Shown here: one piece after another, positions 17,359 through 26,078 of the stretch
Layout of the letters: the number at the start of each line of letters is the position of its first letter
How positions within the stretch are numbered: the stretch's first letter is position 1
Source of the DNA: Gluconobacter cadivus
GTDB taxonomy: Bacteria; Pseudomonadota; Alphaproteobacteria; Acetobacterales; Acetobacteraceae
Length of the DNA: 64,000 bases
Reading direction: 5' to 3'
Assembly: GCF_015244745.1 (NCBI RefSeq)
Contig: NZ_JABCQI010000009.1
Location: 1 to 64,000, forward strand
Notes under the pieces: generated by a model
The model's input: only the letters and a program-made list of their open reading frames with translations
Told to the model about the DNA's origin: nothing
Database searches by the model: none
Program-made: the position numbers and the translations under genes

Positions 17359-17676
17359 ATGAAACGTCCTGTAAGACTCGAACTTGGTCAGAAGCTGGTT
17401 CTGACGGCCAACCGGCTGCTGGACGGTCGTACCGTATGGTGGCGGGAAGACGGGACATGGGACCTTCGGATCGGGCAGGCGGTTCTTTTGGACGCGGATG
17501 TGGCTGAGACGGCGCTTTCCCGGGCGGTGGAAGAGGCCCAGCGTGAGGGGGTTGTCGGGGTGTATGATACGGCGGTTTTGCCTGTTGTGCCTCCTGAACC
17601 CGTGACTGTTCGTGAAAAAATCCGGGCTCATGGCCCGACCGTGCATCCGGAATTTGCAGTGGAGACCGCACAGTGA
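17359..17676 (+). CDS. DUF2849 protein, sulfite reductase operon
   Basis: A 105-residue soluble protein of the DUF2849 family, found in alphaproteobacteria directly before sulfite/nitrite reductase genes. Typical features are the N-terminal GQKLVLTANRLLDGRTVWW followed by a predicted helix with ARG-rich spacing and VVGVYDTAVLPV. The start ATG 17359 follows AGGAAGG. The last codon overlaps the next gene by GTGA, so translation is coupled. Its biochemical role is unknown; context implies help in siroheme enzyme assembly or electron supply. Confidence 0.88.
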   Translation: MKRPVRLELGQKLVLTANRLLDGRTVWWREDGTWDLRIGQAVLLDADVAETALSRAVEEAQREGVVGVYDTAVLPVVPPEPVTVREKIRAHGPTVHPEFAVETAQ

Positions 17677-19346
17677 GCGTTCCTGTCGGCCATTATCAGT
17701 ATGACCGGATTGACCGGGATTTTCTTCGGGCGCGGATTGCCGAGTTTGAGGGGCAGGTGAAGCGTCGTCTGGACGGGACGCTGAGCGAGGACGAATTTAA
17801 GCCTCTGCGGCTGATGAATGGGCTGTATCTGCAGCTTCACGCCTATATGCTGCGGGTGGCCATTCCTTATGGCATTCTGGACAGTCGGCAGTTGCGCAAG
17901 CTGGGTGAGATCGCCCAGCGCTATGACCGCGACTATGGGCATTTCACCACGCGGCAGAACATCCAGTTTAACTGGATCCGGCTCGAAGATACGCCGGATA
18001 TCCTGCGCGAACTGGCTGAAGTAGACATGCATGCCATCCAGACCAGCGGGAATTGCATCCGCAATGTGACGTCGGACGAGTATGCTGGGGCTGCGGCGGA
18101 TGAGCTGGTGGATCCGCGGGTTCATGCGGAAGTGCTGCGGCAGTGGTCTACGCTGCATCCTGAGTTCACGTTCCTGCCGCGCAAGTTCAAGATTGCGATT
18201 TCGGGTAGTCCGAATGACCGGGTGGCGGCGCGTTTCCATGATATCGGGATTCTGGCCCGTCCGGGTGAGGATGGGGCTCCGGTGTTCCGGATTTTCGTGG
18301 GCGGGGGACTGGGGCGGACGCCGGTAATCGGCGAAGAGCTGTTTGACGGTGTGCGGGAAGAGCATCTTCTGGCGACGCTTGAGGCGATCCTGCGCGTCTA
18401 TAATGCGCATGGACGGCGGGACAATATCTACAAGGCGCGGATCAAGATTCTGGTTCAGGCAATCGGGGTTGAGGCCTATCGGGAGGCTGTGGAAGCCGAG
18501 CTGGGCCAGATGGAGCTGGACCGGTATCGGCTGACGCCCGAAGCAGTTGCGGCGATCCGGGCGCGTTTTGCCGTGCCATTGCTTGAGGCGCCGGACGATG
18601 CAGATGCCGTACTGACGCAGCAGCGGAGGGACGATCCGCTGTTTGAGCGCTGGGTGCGGAGCAATACGCATGTTCACCGCGATCCGGGGCATATTATTGC
18701 GACTATTTCGCTGAAGCCGGCGGGCGGGATTCCGGGGGATGCGACATCGGCGCAGATCGGGCGTCTGGCGGATCTGGCGGATGCATATTCGTTTGGAGAA
18801 ATCCGGATCACGCATTTGCAGAATGTGGTTCTGGGGCATGTCCGCAAGGACCGGTTACGGGATCTGTGGCTTGGACTGTCTGAAGTCGGGCTTGCGGAAG
18901 CGAATATCGGGCTGATTGGCGATATCGTGGCGTGCCCGGGGCTGGATTATTGTGCGCTGGCGAATGCGCGGTCTATTCCGATTGCGCAGAAGCTGGGTGC
19001 GCGTTTTGCGGATACGGCGCTTCAGGCGGAAATCGGGGCGTTGCGGATCAATATTTCGGGCTGCATCAATGCCTGTGGGCATCATCACGCCGGGAATATC
19101 GGACTTCTGGGCGTGGACAAGCGCGGAGAAGAGTTCTTCCAGCTGACGGTTGGTGGCCGGGCCGAGAATGGTGCGGCGCTTGGGACGATCCTGGGGGCAG
19201 CGCTTCCGGAAGACGAGACCGTTGATGCGATCGCGCGGCTTGTGGACTGCTATCTCGGGCTTCGGGAGAGTGGAGAGACGTTCCTTGAGACTCTGACGCG
19301 TCTGGGGCATGAGCCTTTCAGGGAGGCGGCGTATGAAGCTGTTTGA
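17673..19346 (+). CDS. cysI: Assimilatory sulfite/nitrite reductase (siroheme, 4Fe-4S)
   Basis: A 557-residue siroheme reductase with two half-repeats of the ferredoxin-nitrite/sulfite reductase fold. Substrate-pocket residues are in GHFTTRQNIQFNWI and SGNCIRNVTSD. The cluster-siroheme cysteines are in CPGLDYC and GCINACGHHH near the C-terminus (about residues 418-470). It reduces sulfite to sulfide for cysteine synthesis, or nitrite to ammonia. The neighbours DUF2849 and DUF934 favour sulfite. It starts with GTG 17673 inside the preceding stop. No flavoprotein CysJ gene follows, so ferredoxin may be the donor. Confidence 0.92.
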   Translation: MSVPVGHYQYDRIDRDFLRARIAEFEGQVKRRLDGTLSEDEFKPLRLMNGLYLQLHAYMLRVAIPYGILDSRQLRKLGEIAQRYDRDYGHFTTRQNIQFNWIRLEDTPDILRELAEVDMHAIQTSGNCIRNVTSDEYAGAAADELVDPRVHAEVLRQWSTLHPEFTFLPRKFKIAISGSPNDRVAARFHDIGILARPGEDGAPVFRIFVGGGLGRTPVIGEELFDGVREEHLLATLEAILRVYNAHGRRDNIYKARIKILVQAIGVEAYREAVEAELGQMELDRYRLTPEAVAAIRARFAVPLLEAPDDADAVLTQQRRDDPLFERWVRSNTHVHRDPGHIIATISLKPAGGIPGDATSAQIGRLADLADAYSFGEIRITHLQNVVLGHVRKDRLRDLWLGLSEVGLAEANIGLIGDIVACPGLDYCALANARSIPIAQKLGARFADTALQAEIGALRINISGCINACGHHHAGNIGLLGVDKRGEEFFQLTVGGRAENGAALGTILGAALPEDETVDAIARLVDCYLGLRESGETFLETLTRLGHEPFREAAYEAV

Positions 19347-19779
19347 ACTCGGTGAGCGGACCGCGCAGGTTCATGATGTGCTGGTGACGGTTGCGGAACT
19401 GGCGGAACGGGATGATGCGCGGGCTGTCCTGCTGGAGAGTGCGGACGATCCGGCGCTTTTGCGGCCTTATCTGAACCGGCTGGATCTTGTGGTGCTGCGG
19501 TTTCCGATCTTCAGGGATGGGCGTGGGTTCACGCAGGCCCGGGAATTGCGGGAATATCTGCGGTTTTCTGGAGAAATCCGTGCGGAGGGGCATATTCTGC
19601 CGGATCAGGCGGCGTTTCTGCGTCGGTGTGGGGTGGACAGTGTCGTTCTGCCGAAGAATGGCAATGGCGATCCCGAGCTGTGGGAGAAGCAGCTTCGGCA
19701 GTTTCCGGTGGCGTATCAGCGGTCGGTTCTGCCGGAGCGCCCGGTCGGGCCGGGGCTGCGGGTTGAGGAAGCGTCTTAA
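19333..19779 (+). CDS. DUF934 family protein
   Basis: A 148-residue protein of the DUF934 family, a regular companion of sulfite reductase in alpha- and betaproteobacteria. ATG 19333 lies within the last 14 nt of cysI, so the two are translationally coupled. The sequence shows DDPALLRPYLNRLDLVVLRF, FRDGRGFTQARELR and LPDQAAFLRRCGVDSVVLP as family features. The role is unknown; usually cysH follows it, but here the operon ends and corA faces it with a 4-nt overlap of the coding ends. Confidence 0.88.
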   Translation: MKLFELGERTAQVHDVLVTVAELAERDDARAVLLESADDPALLRPYLNRLDLVVLRFPIFRDGRGFTQARELREYLRFSGEIRAEGHILPDQAAFLRRCGVDSVVLPKNGNGDPELWEKQLRQFPVAYQRSVLPERPVGPGLRVEEAS

Positions 19780-20753
19780 CGGGCGCCAAACCAGCCGCGC
19801 CTCCAGAACCAGAACAGCGGCAGGAGAACCGACAGGATCATCAGGATCAGGCTGTAGGGATAGCCGTATTTCCATGACAGCTCAGGCATGTCGTGGAAGT
19901 TCATGCCGTAGATACCTGCGATGAGGGTTGGCAGGATGCCGATGGCGCTGACGACGGTCAGGACCTTCATGCCGTCATTTTGTTCGATGCTGATGAAGCC
20001 GAGCGTGGCGTCCAGCAGAAACTGGACCTTGTTGACGGTCTGGGCGTCGAAGTCGTTGAGGGATGCGATGTCTCGCCCGGCGACCTTGATGCGGGTTTTG
20101 AGGGCTTGTGGCTCTTTCTCGGTTCGGTCGCCGATATAGATCAGGACGCGGTCGAGGCCGAGCAGGCTGTCGCGGATCATGGAGGCGAGGTCGCCGCTGT
20201 GGCCGAGGCGGCGGAGGGTTTCGCGCAGCATTTCGGCGGCTCTGGCGGGATCGCGGGGGCTGCCGGTACTGAAAACGCGTTTGGAGATGGCGTCGAGGTC
20301 CCGGCCGAGGCCTTCCAGTATGTCGGCGAGGCGATTGATGATTTCCTCGATGATTTCGACGAGGATTTCGTTGGCGGAAGGGCTCCCTTTGGCCGGATCG
20401 CGTTCGGCCTGACGGCGACCAACGATATCGAAACCGTAATAGTCAGTATAGCGGACCGTGATGAGGTGGTTGTCTGTCAGGACGAAGCCGATGGGCAGGG
20501 AAAAGGCTGTGTTTTCCTCGCGTCTGACGAGGGGAGTCGAAAGATAGAGGGTGCCATCCTGTTCGTGATGGCGGGAGGAGCTTTCGATTTCCTCAAGCTC
20601 GTTGCGGCGGGGAATATGGGTGTTGAGGGCCTTTTCTGCGCGGGCGACCTCGTCGAGAGTCGGGTTGATGAGGTCGAGCCAGACCGCTTTGGAGATATCG
20701 ACGTCCGGTCCGGTTTCCCGGGCCGGAGCGCCTGCGGGGCGCACGAGGAACAT
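19776..20753 (-). CDS. corA: CorA-family Mg2+/Co2+ transporter
   Basis: A 325-residue divalent-cation channel. A large cytoplasmic funnel precedes two C-terminal membrane helices, with the signature YGMNFHDMPEL at the periplasmic loop between them (GMN motif) and a short basic tail WRRGWFGAR. ATG 20753 is chosen because AAGGA lies 9 nt upstream; the longer frame would need TTG 20774. It is convergent with the sulfite operon, its stop overlapping DUF934 by 4 nt. Confidence 0.94.
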   Translation of the reverse strand: MFLVRPAGAPARETGPDVDISKAVWLDLINPTLDEVARAEKALNTHIPRRNELEEIESSSRHHEQDGTLYLSTPLVRREENTAFSLPIGFVLTDNHLITVRYTDYYGFDIVGRRQAERDPAKGSPSANEILVEIIEEIINRLADILEGLGRDLDAISKRVFSTGSPRDPARAAEMLRETLRRLGHSGDLASMIRDSLLGLDRVLIYIGDRTEKEPQALKTRIKVAGRDIASLNDFDAQTVNKVQFLLDATLGFISIEQNDGMKVLTVVSAIGILPTLIAGIYGMNFHDMPELSWKYGYPYSLILMILSVLLPLFWFWRRGWFGAR

Positions 20754-20935
20754 CAGGCGGATCCTTGAGGGCAATGGAAAGGCTGTGAGGCTCCCTCATG
20801 TCCTGCCTGAGGCGGGTTCGCAAGGTGCAGGGGGTGGGAATTGTTGCGGGAGAGGCCTGAAAACGGCGAGACGGATGGACGGCGGGGGCTGCTCTTGGTA
20901 TCGCATTGGAGCCCTGAAGCGGAACCGAGTGCGGT

Positions 20936-22174
20936 ATGACGAACACATCTTCCCCCCTATCTTCCTCTCTGGCCAATTCGCTTCGTTCCGGCCCTGACCA
21001 ACGGGGACGGTTCGGGATTTTTGGTGGCCGCTTTGTTGCGGAAACGCTGATTCCGCTACTGTTCGAGCTGGACGAGGCCTATCGCGCTGCGCAGGCTGAC
21101 CCCGCGTTCCGCGAAGAGCTGGACTATTATCTGAAGGATTATGTCGGTCGTCCGAGCCCGTTGTGGTTTGCCCGGCATCTGACGGAAGAGCTGGGGGGGG
21201 CGAAGGTCTACTTCAAGCGCGAAGAACTGAACCATACAGGGTCGCACAAGCTTAACAATGTTATGGGGCAGATCCTCGTAGCCCGACGGATGGGCAAGAC
21301 CCGGATCGTTGCAGAGACGGGTGCGGGGCAGCATGGTGTAGCGACGGCGACGGTCTGTGCGCTGTTCGGTCTGAAATGCACCATTTACATGGGTGCGACG
21401 GACGTTGAGCGGCAGAAGCCCAATGTGTTCCGGATGCATCTGCTGGGTGCGGAAGTGAAGCCCGTGACGGCCGGGGCGGGGACGCTCAAGGATGCGATGA
21501 ACGAGGCGATGCGCGACTGGGTGGCCAATGTCGCGGATACGTATTTCCTTGTGGGCACGGTGGCCGGCCCGCATCCGTATCCGGAGATGGTGCGGGACTT
21601 CCAGTCCGTGATCGGGGTTGAGACCAAGGAGCAGATCACGCAGGCCGAAGGGCGTCTGCCGGATGTGATTGTGGCGGCTATTGGTGGCGGTTCGAATGCG
21701 ATGGGGATTTTCCATCCGTTTCTGGACGATGCGGATGTGAAGCTGATTGGTGTCGAGGCGGCGGGGCACGGGCTGGATTCCGGAAAGACGGCGGCGTCCA
21801 TTTCCCGTGGGCGGCCGGGTGTGCTGCATGGCAATCGGACCTATCTGCTTCAGGACAAGCACGGCCAGATTGAGGAAGCGCATTCGATCAGCGCGGGGCT
21901 GGATTATCCGGGGATAGGGCCGGAGCATTCCTGGCTGAATGATATCGGTCGGGCCGAGTATGTCGGCGTGACGGATGAGGAGGCGCTTGAGGCGTTTCAG
22001 GTCTGTACGCGGACGGAGGGCATTATCCCGGCGCTCGAATGTGCGCATGGACTGGCGCATGTCATGAAGATCGCGCCTACGATGGCGAAGGATCAGATCA
22101 TTGTTCTGAATGTTTCCGGTCGTGGGGACAAGGATATCTTTACTGTGGCGCATCATCTGGGAGTGAAGCTGTGA
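20936..22174 (+). CDS. trpB: Tryptophan synthase beta chain
   Basis: A 412-residue PLP enzyme that condenses indole with serine in the last step of tryptophan synthesis. The PLP lysine is K105 in [10 protein letters not shown], the phosphate loop is [13 protein letters not shown], and the catalytic AETGAGQHG is present. Residues 1-20 form a serine-rich extension before [16 protein letters not shown]. The stop overlaps trpA by GTGA. TrpA and TrpB form an alpha2-beta2 complex with indole channelling. The order trpB-trpA-accD-folC is usual in alphaproteobacteria. Confidence 0.98.
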   Translation: MTNTSSPLSSSLANSLRSGPDQRGRFGIFGGRFVAETLIPLLFELDEAYRAAQADPAFREELDYYLKDYVGRPSPLWFARHLTEELGGAKVYFKREELNHTGSHKLNNVMGQILVARRMGKTRIVAETGAGQHGVATATVCALFGLKCTIYMGATDVERQKPNVFRMHLLGAEVKPVTAGAGTLKDAMNEAMRDWVANVADTYFLVGTVAGPHPYPEMVRDFQSVIGVETKEQITQAEGRLPDVIVAAIGGGSNAMGIFHPFLDDADVKLIGVEAAGHGLDSGKTAASISRGRPGVLHGNRTYLLQDKHGQIEEAHSISAGLDYPGIGPEHSWLNDIGRAEYVGVTDEEALEAFQVCTRTEGIIPALECAHGLAHVMKIAPTMAKDQIIVLNVSGRGDKDIFTVAHHLGVKL

Positions 22175-22983
22175 GCCGGATCCAGACACGTTTTGCAGTT
22201 CTGAAACAGGAAGGACGCGGGGCACTGATTCCGTATCTTCAGGCCTGTGATCCGGATTATGACACCTCGCTGGAGCTGCTGCGGGCGATGCCCGCAGCGG
22301 GGGCGGATCTGATCGAGATCGGTGTGCCGTTTTCTGATCCGTCTGCGGATGGACCGACCATTCAGGCAGCGGCCCTGCGTGGACTAAAGGCCGGGGCGAC
22401 GCTGGGGCTGGTGCTTCAGATGGTCCGGGCGTTCCGTGAGACGGACAGTGAGACGCCGATCGTGCTGATGGGGTATCTGAACCCGATCGACAGTTATGGC
22501 CCGGCGGAGTTCTGTTTCGATGCGGCGCAGGCGGGTGTGGACGGGATCATTGTCGTCGACATGCCGACCGAGGAGGCGGACCTGCTGGATGCTCATGCGC
22601 GGGAAGCCGGGTTGGACATCATTTCTCTGGTGGCGCCGACGACGTCGAATTCCCGTCTGTTCCATGTGCTGCGGGATGCCACCGGGTTTGTCTATTATGT
22701 GAGCATTACCGGGATTACCGGGACGAGCAGCGCGAGTGCTGCGGATCTGGAGAAGGCGCTGCCGCGTATCCGGGAAGCGACCAATCTGCCTGTGGCGGTC
22801 GGGTTCGGGATTTCCACGCCGGAGCAGGCGCGGACGGCGTCTCGGATCGGAGATGCGGCTGTGGTGGCTTCTGCTCTGATCAAGACCATGGCGGGTACGC
22901 TTGAAGACGGGCGGGCGACGGAGCGGACCGTTCCGGCTGTTCTGGCGCAGCTTGAGGCATTGGCTGCGGCTGTTCGGGCTTGA
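22171..22983 (+). CDS. trpA: Tryptophan synthase alpha chain
   Basis: A 270-residue TIM-barrel enzyme cleaving indole-3-glycerol phosphate. Catalytic Glu49 and Asp60 are in [19 protein letters not shown], and the phosphate-binding loop in [10 protein letters not shown]. It starts at GTG 22171 inside the trpB stop. The usual YLTAGDPD segment reads YLQACDPD, so the conserved Thr-Ala-Gly is changed. A hairpin terminator follows. Confidence 0.97.
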   Translation: MSRIQTRFAVLKQEGRGALIPYLQACDPDYDTSLELLRAMPAAGADLIEIGVPFSDPSADGPTIQAAALRGLKAGATLGLVLQMVRAFRETDSETPIVLMGYLNPIDSYGPAEFCFDAAQAGVDGIIVVDMPTEEADLLDAHAREAGLDIISLVAPTTSNSRLFHVLRDATGFVYYVSITGITGTSSASAADLEKALPRIREATNLPVAVGFGISTPEQARTASRIGDAAVVASALIKTMAGTLEDGRATERTVPAVLAQLEALAAAVRA

Positions 22984-22992
22984 TGTTTGGCA

Positions 22993-23017
22993 TTCCGACA
23001 GGCTGAGCCTGTCGGAA
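22993..23017. terminator. Hairpin between trpA and hdeD
   Basis: A perfect 11-bp stem, TTCCGACAGGC at 22993-23003 and its complement at 23007-23017, with loop TGA. It starts 10 nt after the trpA stop and lies 10 nt from the end of the convergent hdeD gene. It lacks a long T-run, so the termination mode is uncertain. Confidence 0.7.
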
Positions 23018-23026
23018 CGTGTTTGA

Positions 23027-23590
23027 TCAGGTGTTGTTGCGCAGAGAAAATCCGAACATCATCGTTGCGAAGCCTGCCATCAGCAGTTCTACGGCGATGA
23101 ACATGCCGATCAGCCAGAGGCCGGACCAAGGCAGTGTCATATAAAGCAGGATTCCCACGACGAGCGTGATGAGGCCACTGAGGGCCAGCATGATCCAACT
23201 CTTGTTGGTGCGGTGTCCGCCAGCCCAGAAGGTTCGGGCGAGGCCTGCGAAGATCAGGCAGCCTGCGAGAATGGCCGTGATGAAGATCGAGCCGGTTGCA
23301 GGTTCCTCAATCAAGAGGATGCCGCCAAGGATGTAGAGGCCGCCGATCAGTCCGGACAGCCACTGGTTCGGGACAGGAAGGCCGCGATGGGCGAAACTCT
23401 GCATGACCTGTGCGACGCCGCCCACGATCATCAGGACGCCGAGGACCACCATGCTGGCGAGGGTGGTGGCGATGGTGTCGAGGGCGGCCAGAATCCCGAG
23501 AACGATCAGCATAGCGCCGAAGCCGATGAACCAGCCGGGTTTAAGGCCTTGGGGGTTGGGAAAGCGAAGGGTGTTGAAGCTGTCGGACAT
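23027..23590 (-). CDS. HdeD-like acid-resistance membrane protein
   Basis: A 187-residue membrane protein with six hydrophobic segments and the internal pseudo-repeat of the HdeD family (GAMLIVLGILAALDTI, MVVLGVLMIVGGVAQVMQSF, GLYILGGILLI, LSGLITLVVGILLYMTLPWSGLWLIG). HdeD is linked to acid tolerance at high cell density in E. coli. ATG 23590 follows GGAG at 8 nt. It is oriented against the tryptophan/acc genes and splits trpA from accD, so it looks like an insertion into an older operon. Confidence 0.9.
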   Translation of the reverse strand: MSDSFNTLRFPNPQGLKPGWFIGFGAMLIVLGILAALDTIATTLASMVVLGVLMIVGGVAQVMQSFAHRGLPVPNQWLSGLIGGLYILGGILLIEEPATGSIFITAILAGCLIFAGLARTFWAGGHRTNKSWIMLALSGLITLVVGILLYMTLPWSGLWLIGMFIAVELLMAGFATMMFGFSLRNNT

Positions 23591-23863
23591 GGTTTTCTCC
23601 GGTTGGGAGCTGGGTTTGTTTTGGCTGATCTCTATCGGGAGGCCTGCCGGTTTCGTGACACAACGCATGATATCGCGGTTCGTATCAGGCAGGATGACAT
23701 GTTTTGTAAGGTGGGTAGGAGAGATAAGGCAGGGTAGTTGATGGTTGGGCTGGCATAATCAATGTCCTGACGCTAAAACGCGCCCAGAGAATGTGGCCCT
23801 TCGCCGGGCTTTACCCCTACTCCGTCCTTTGTTCTGAAGGCGGCCAGAAAGTAATGAGACGAC

Positions 23864-24733
23864 ATGAGCTGGATGACCGACTACGTCCGACCCAAGCTGC
23901 GTGGCCTGCTTCAGCGGGATGTGCCGGACAATCTGTGGACTAACTGTGAATCCTGCGGGCAGATGATGCTCACCAAGGAACTGGAGCGGTCCGAGAAGGT
24001 CTGTCCGCATTGCGGCCATCATATGCGTGCGACGGCGAAGGAGCGTCTGGGCTGGACGTTTGATGGTGGGGAATACACCACTATCGAGTTGCCGAAGATG
24101 CCGGTCGATCCGCTGGGGTTCAAGGATTCCAAGCGTTATACGGATCGTCTGAAGGATGCGCGGAACAAGTCCCATCTTGATGAGGCACTTGTGGTTGCGC
24201 ATGGTCTGATCAAGGGACAGAAGGCTGTGGTTGCGGTCATGGCGCCTGAGTTCCTGCTTGGGACTATGGGAGCTGCGCTGGGTGAGGCATTCGTGGCGGC
24301 CTGTCGTCTGGCCGTTCTGCAGAAAGCGCCGCTGGTGGTCTATACGGCTTCGGGTGGGGCGCGGATGCAGGAAGGCGCTGTCAGCCTGATGCAGATGCCA
24401 CGGACGACGATCGGTGTGCAGATGCTGCAAGAAGCGGGTCTGCCCTATGTTGTTGTCTTTACGAATCCGACGACGGGTGGTGTCTCGGCCTCCTTCGCGA
24501 TGCTGGGGGATGTGCATATTGCCGAGCCTAATGCGCTGATCGCGTTTGCGGGGCCGCGCGTCATTCAGGATACTGTTCGTGAGAAGCTGCCGGAAGGCTT
24601 CCAGCGGTCGGAGTATCTGCGTGAGCATGGGATGGTCGATATCGTAGCCAAACGCTCGGAGCTGCCGGAACTGCTGGGGCGGATTCTGGGCATTATGACG
24701 CGTCAGAAAACCGTTTCTGACTCGGCGATCTGA
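23864..24733 (+). CDS. accD: Acetyl-CoA carboxylase carboxyltransferase subunit beta
   Basis: A 289-residue carboxyltransferase subunit. The zinc ribbon has Cys28, Cys31, Cys47 and Cys50 (CESC and CPHC). The crotonase-type core shows YTASGGARMQEGAVSLMQM, TTGGVSASFAMLGDV and EPNALIAFAGPRVI. With AccA it transfers carboxyl from biotin to acetyl-CoA in the first step of fatty-acid synthesis. It overlaps folC by TGATG. The 273-nt spacer after hdeD must carry its promoter; no clear elements were assigned. Confidence 0.97.
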   Translation: MSWMTDYVRPKLRGLLQRDVPDNLWTNCESCGQMMLTKELERSEKVCPHCGHHMRATAKERLGWTFDGGEYTTIELPKMPVDPLGFKDSKRYTDRLKDARNKSHLDEALVVAHGLIKGQKAVVAVMAPEFLLGTMGAALGEAFVAACRLAVLQKAPLVVYTASGGARMQEGAVSLMQMPRTTIGVQMLQEAGLPYVVVFTNPTTGGVSASFAMLGDVHIAEPNALIAFAGPRVIQDTVREKLPEGFQRSEYLREHGMVDIVAKRSELPELLGRILGIMTRQKTVSDSAI

Positions 24734-26055
24734 TGACTGCGGAGCGTGGGGCGCCTGTTCGGCTGTCCGGCGAATATCAGGGGCGGCCGGGGGCTGTACT
24801 TGCGCGGCTTCAGGAGCTTTATCCGGCGCTAATCGATCTTTCGCTGGGGCGACTTGAGGTGCTGCTGGCAAAGCTGGGCCATCCTGAGCGTCATCTGCCG
24901 CCTGTGATTCATGTGGCGGGGACGAACGGTAAGGGCAGCACATGCGCCAATCTGCGGGCGATTGCTGAAGCGGCCGGGCTGCGGGTGCATGTCATGAGCA
25001 GCCCGCATCTGGTGAGCGTGACCGAGCGGTTCCGGCTGGCGGGGCGGTTGGTGGATGAGGATGTGCTGGTTGCTGCGCTTGAGACGGTCGAACGCGTTAA
25101 TGCCGGTGCTCCGATCACGGTTTTCGAGGTTCTGACCGCTGCGGGGTTCTTGCTGTTTTCGCAGATTCCAGCAGATTTGGTAGTGCTGGAAGTCGGGCTT
25201 GGGGGACGGCTGGATGCGACCAATGTGGTGCCGAAGCCTGCTGTTTGTGTGATTACGCCGGTCAGTCTGGATCACGAAGCGTTTCTGGGGGGCACTGTTG
25301 CGGCGATTGCCGGGGAAAAGGCTGGGATCATTAAGGCTGGAGTTCCAGTTGTTTCGGCGGTCCAGGCACCGGACGCTTTGAATGTCATTCGGTGCCGGGC
25401 TGCGGAACTGGGTGCGCCACTTCGGGTGGTTGGACAGGATATCTTCGTCACTGAACAGGTGAATGGTCTGAATTACCGGGATGCGGACGGTGTTCTTCCC
25501 CTGCCGTTGCCTGCATTGAAAGGCCAGCATCAGGCCGGCAATGCAGGGCTGGCCGTGGCGGCTTTGCGTGTGTCAGGGCTAAAGTTGCCTCTTGCGGCCT
25601 ATCAGGGGATTGCCCGGACATTCTGGCCTGCACGTTTGCAGAGGCTGAACGGCACGTTGGCTGGGATGCTGCCTGAGGGGTGGGAACTGTATCTTGATGG
25701 CGGACACAATCCCGATGCCGGACAGGTTCTTGGGGCGGTGCTGGAAGGCTGGAAAGACCGGCCTGTCCACGTGATTGCGGGTGTGAAGCAGACCAAGGAT
25801 GCCTCCGGGTTCCTGAAGCCGATTATCGAACGTGCCGCTTCCGTTCAGGCGGTGTCTGAGCCTGGGCAGCATCTGGCGATGCCGGTTGAGGAAATCATTG
25901 CCGCTTCTGGTGGGTGGGCGATCGCCGGTCCGACGGTCAGAGCGGCGTTGGAGCGTCTGGTTTCCGAAGGGGGCGCCCCGGCCCGGGTATTAATTTGTGG
26001 CAGTCTTTATCTGGCGGGTGTGGTTCTGGCAGAGGATGGCTGGATCGCCAGTTAA
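24733..26055 (+). CDS. folC: Folylpolyglutamate/dihydrofolate synthase
   Basis: A 440-residue Mur-ligase-fold enzyme that adds glutamate to dihydropteroate or folates. The ATP loop is HVAGTNGKGSTCANLR, with the omega loop SSPHLVSVTERFRL, VLEVGLGGRLDATNV, and the ligase motif ITPVSLDHEAFLGGTVAAIA with GEKAGI. The C-terminal domain begins near WPARLQRL and contains LDGGHNPDAG. Coupled to accD by a one-base TGATG overlap and followed by dnaB after 23 nt. Confidence 0.96.
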   Translation: MTAERGAPVRLSGEYQGRPGAVLARLQELYPALIDLSLGRLEVLLAKLGHPERHLPPVIHVAGTNGKGSTCANLRAIAEAAGLRVHVMSSPHLVSVTERFRLAGRLVDEDVLVAALETVERVNAGAPITVFEVLTAAGFLLFSQIPADLVVLEVGLGGRLDATNVVPKPAVCVITPVSLDHEAFLGGTVAAIAGEKAGIIKAGVPVVSAVQAPDALNVIRCRAAELGAPLRVVGQDIFVTEQVNGLNYRDADGVLPLPLPALKGQHQAGNAGLAVAALRVSGLKLPLAAYQGIARTFWPARLQRLNGTLAGMLPEGWELYLDGGHNPDAGQVLGAVLEGWKDRPVHVIAGVKQTKDASGFLKPIIERAASVQAVSEPGQHLAMPVEEIIAASGGWAIAGPTVRAALERLVSEGGAPARVLICGSLYLAGVVLAEDGWIAS

Positions 26056-26078
26056 TCCGTTTCTGGGGACGGAGTGGG

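Noticed and set aside
17238-17507. 89-codon frame in the sulfite reductase leader
   Set aside because: It overlaps the hairpin and the DUF2849 gene in another register and looks like no family; treated as a shadow.
19893-20768. 291-codon plus-strand frame opposite corA
   Set aside because: It mirrors the CorA gene; low complexity (VEGDAVEAEQAV-like) typical of antisense frames.
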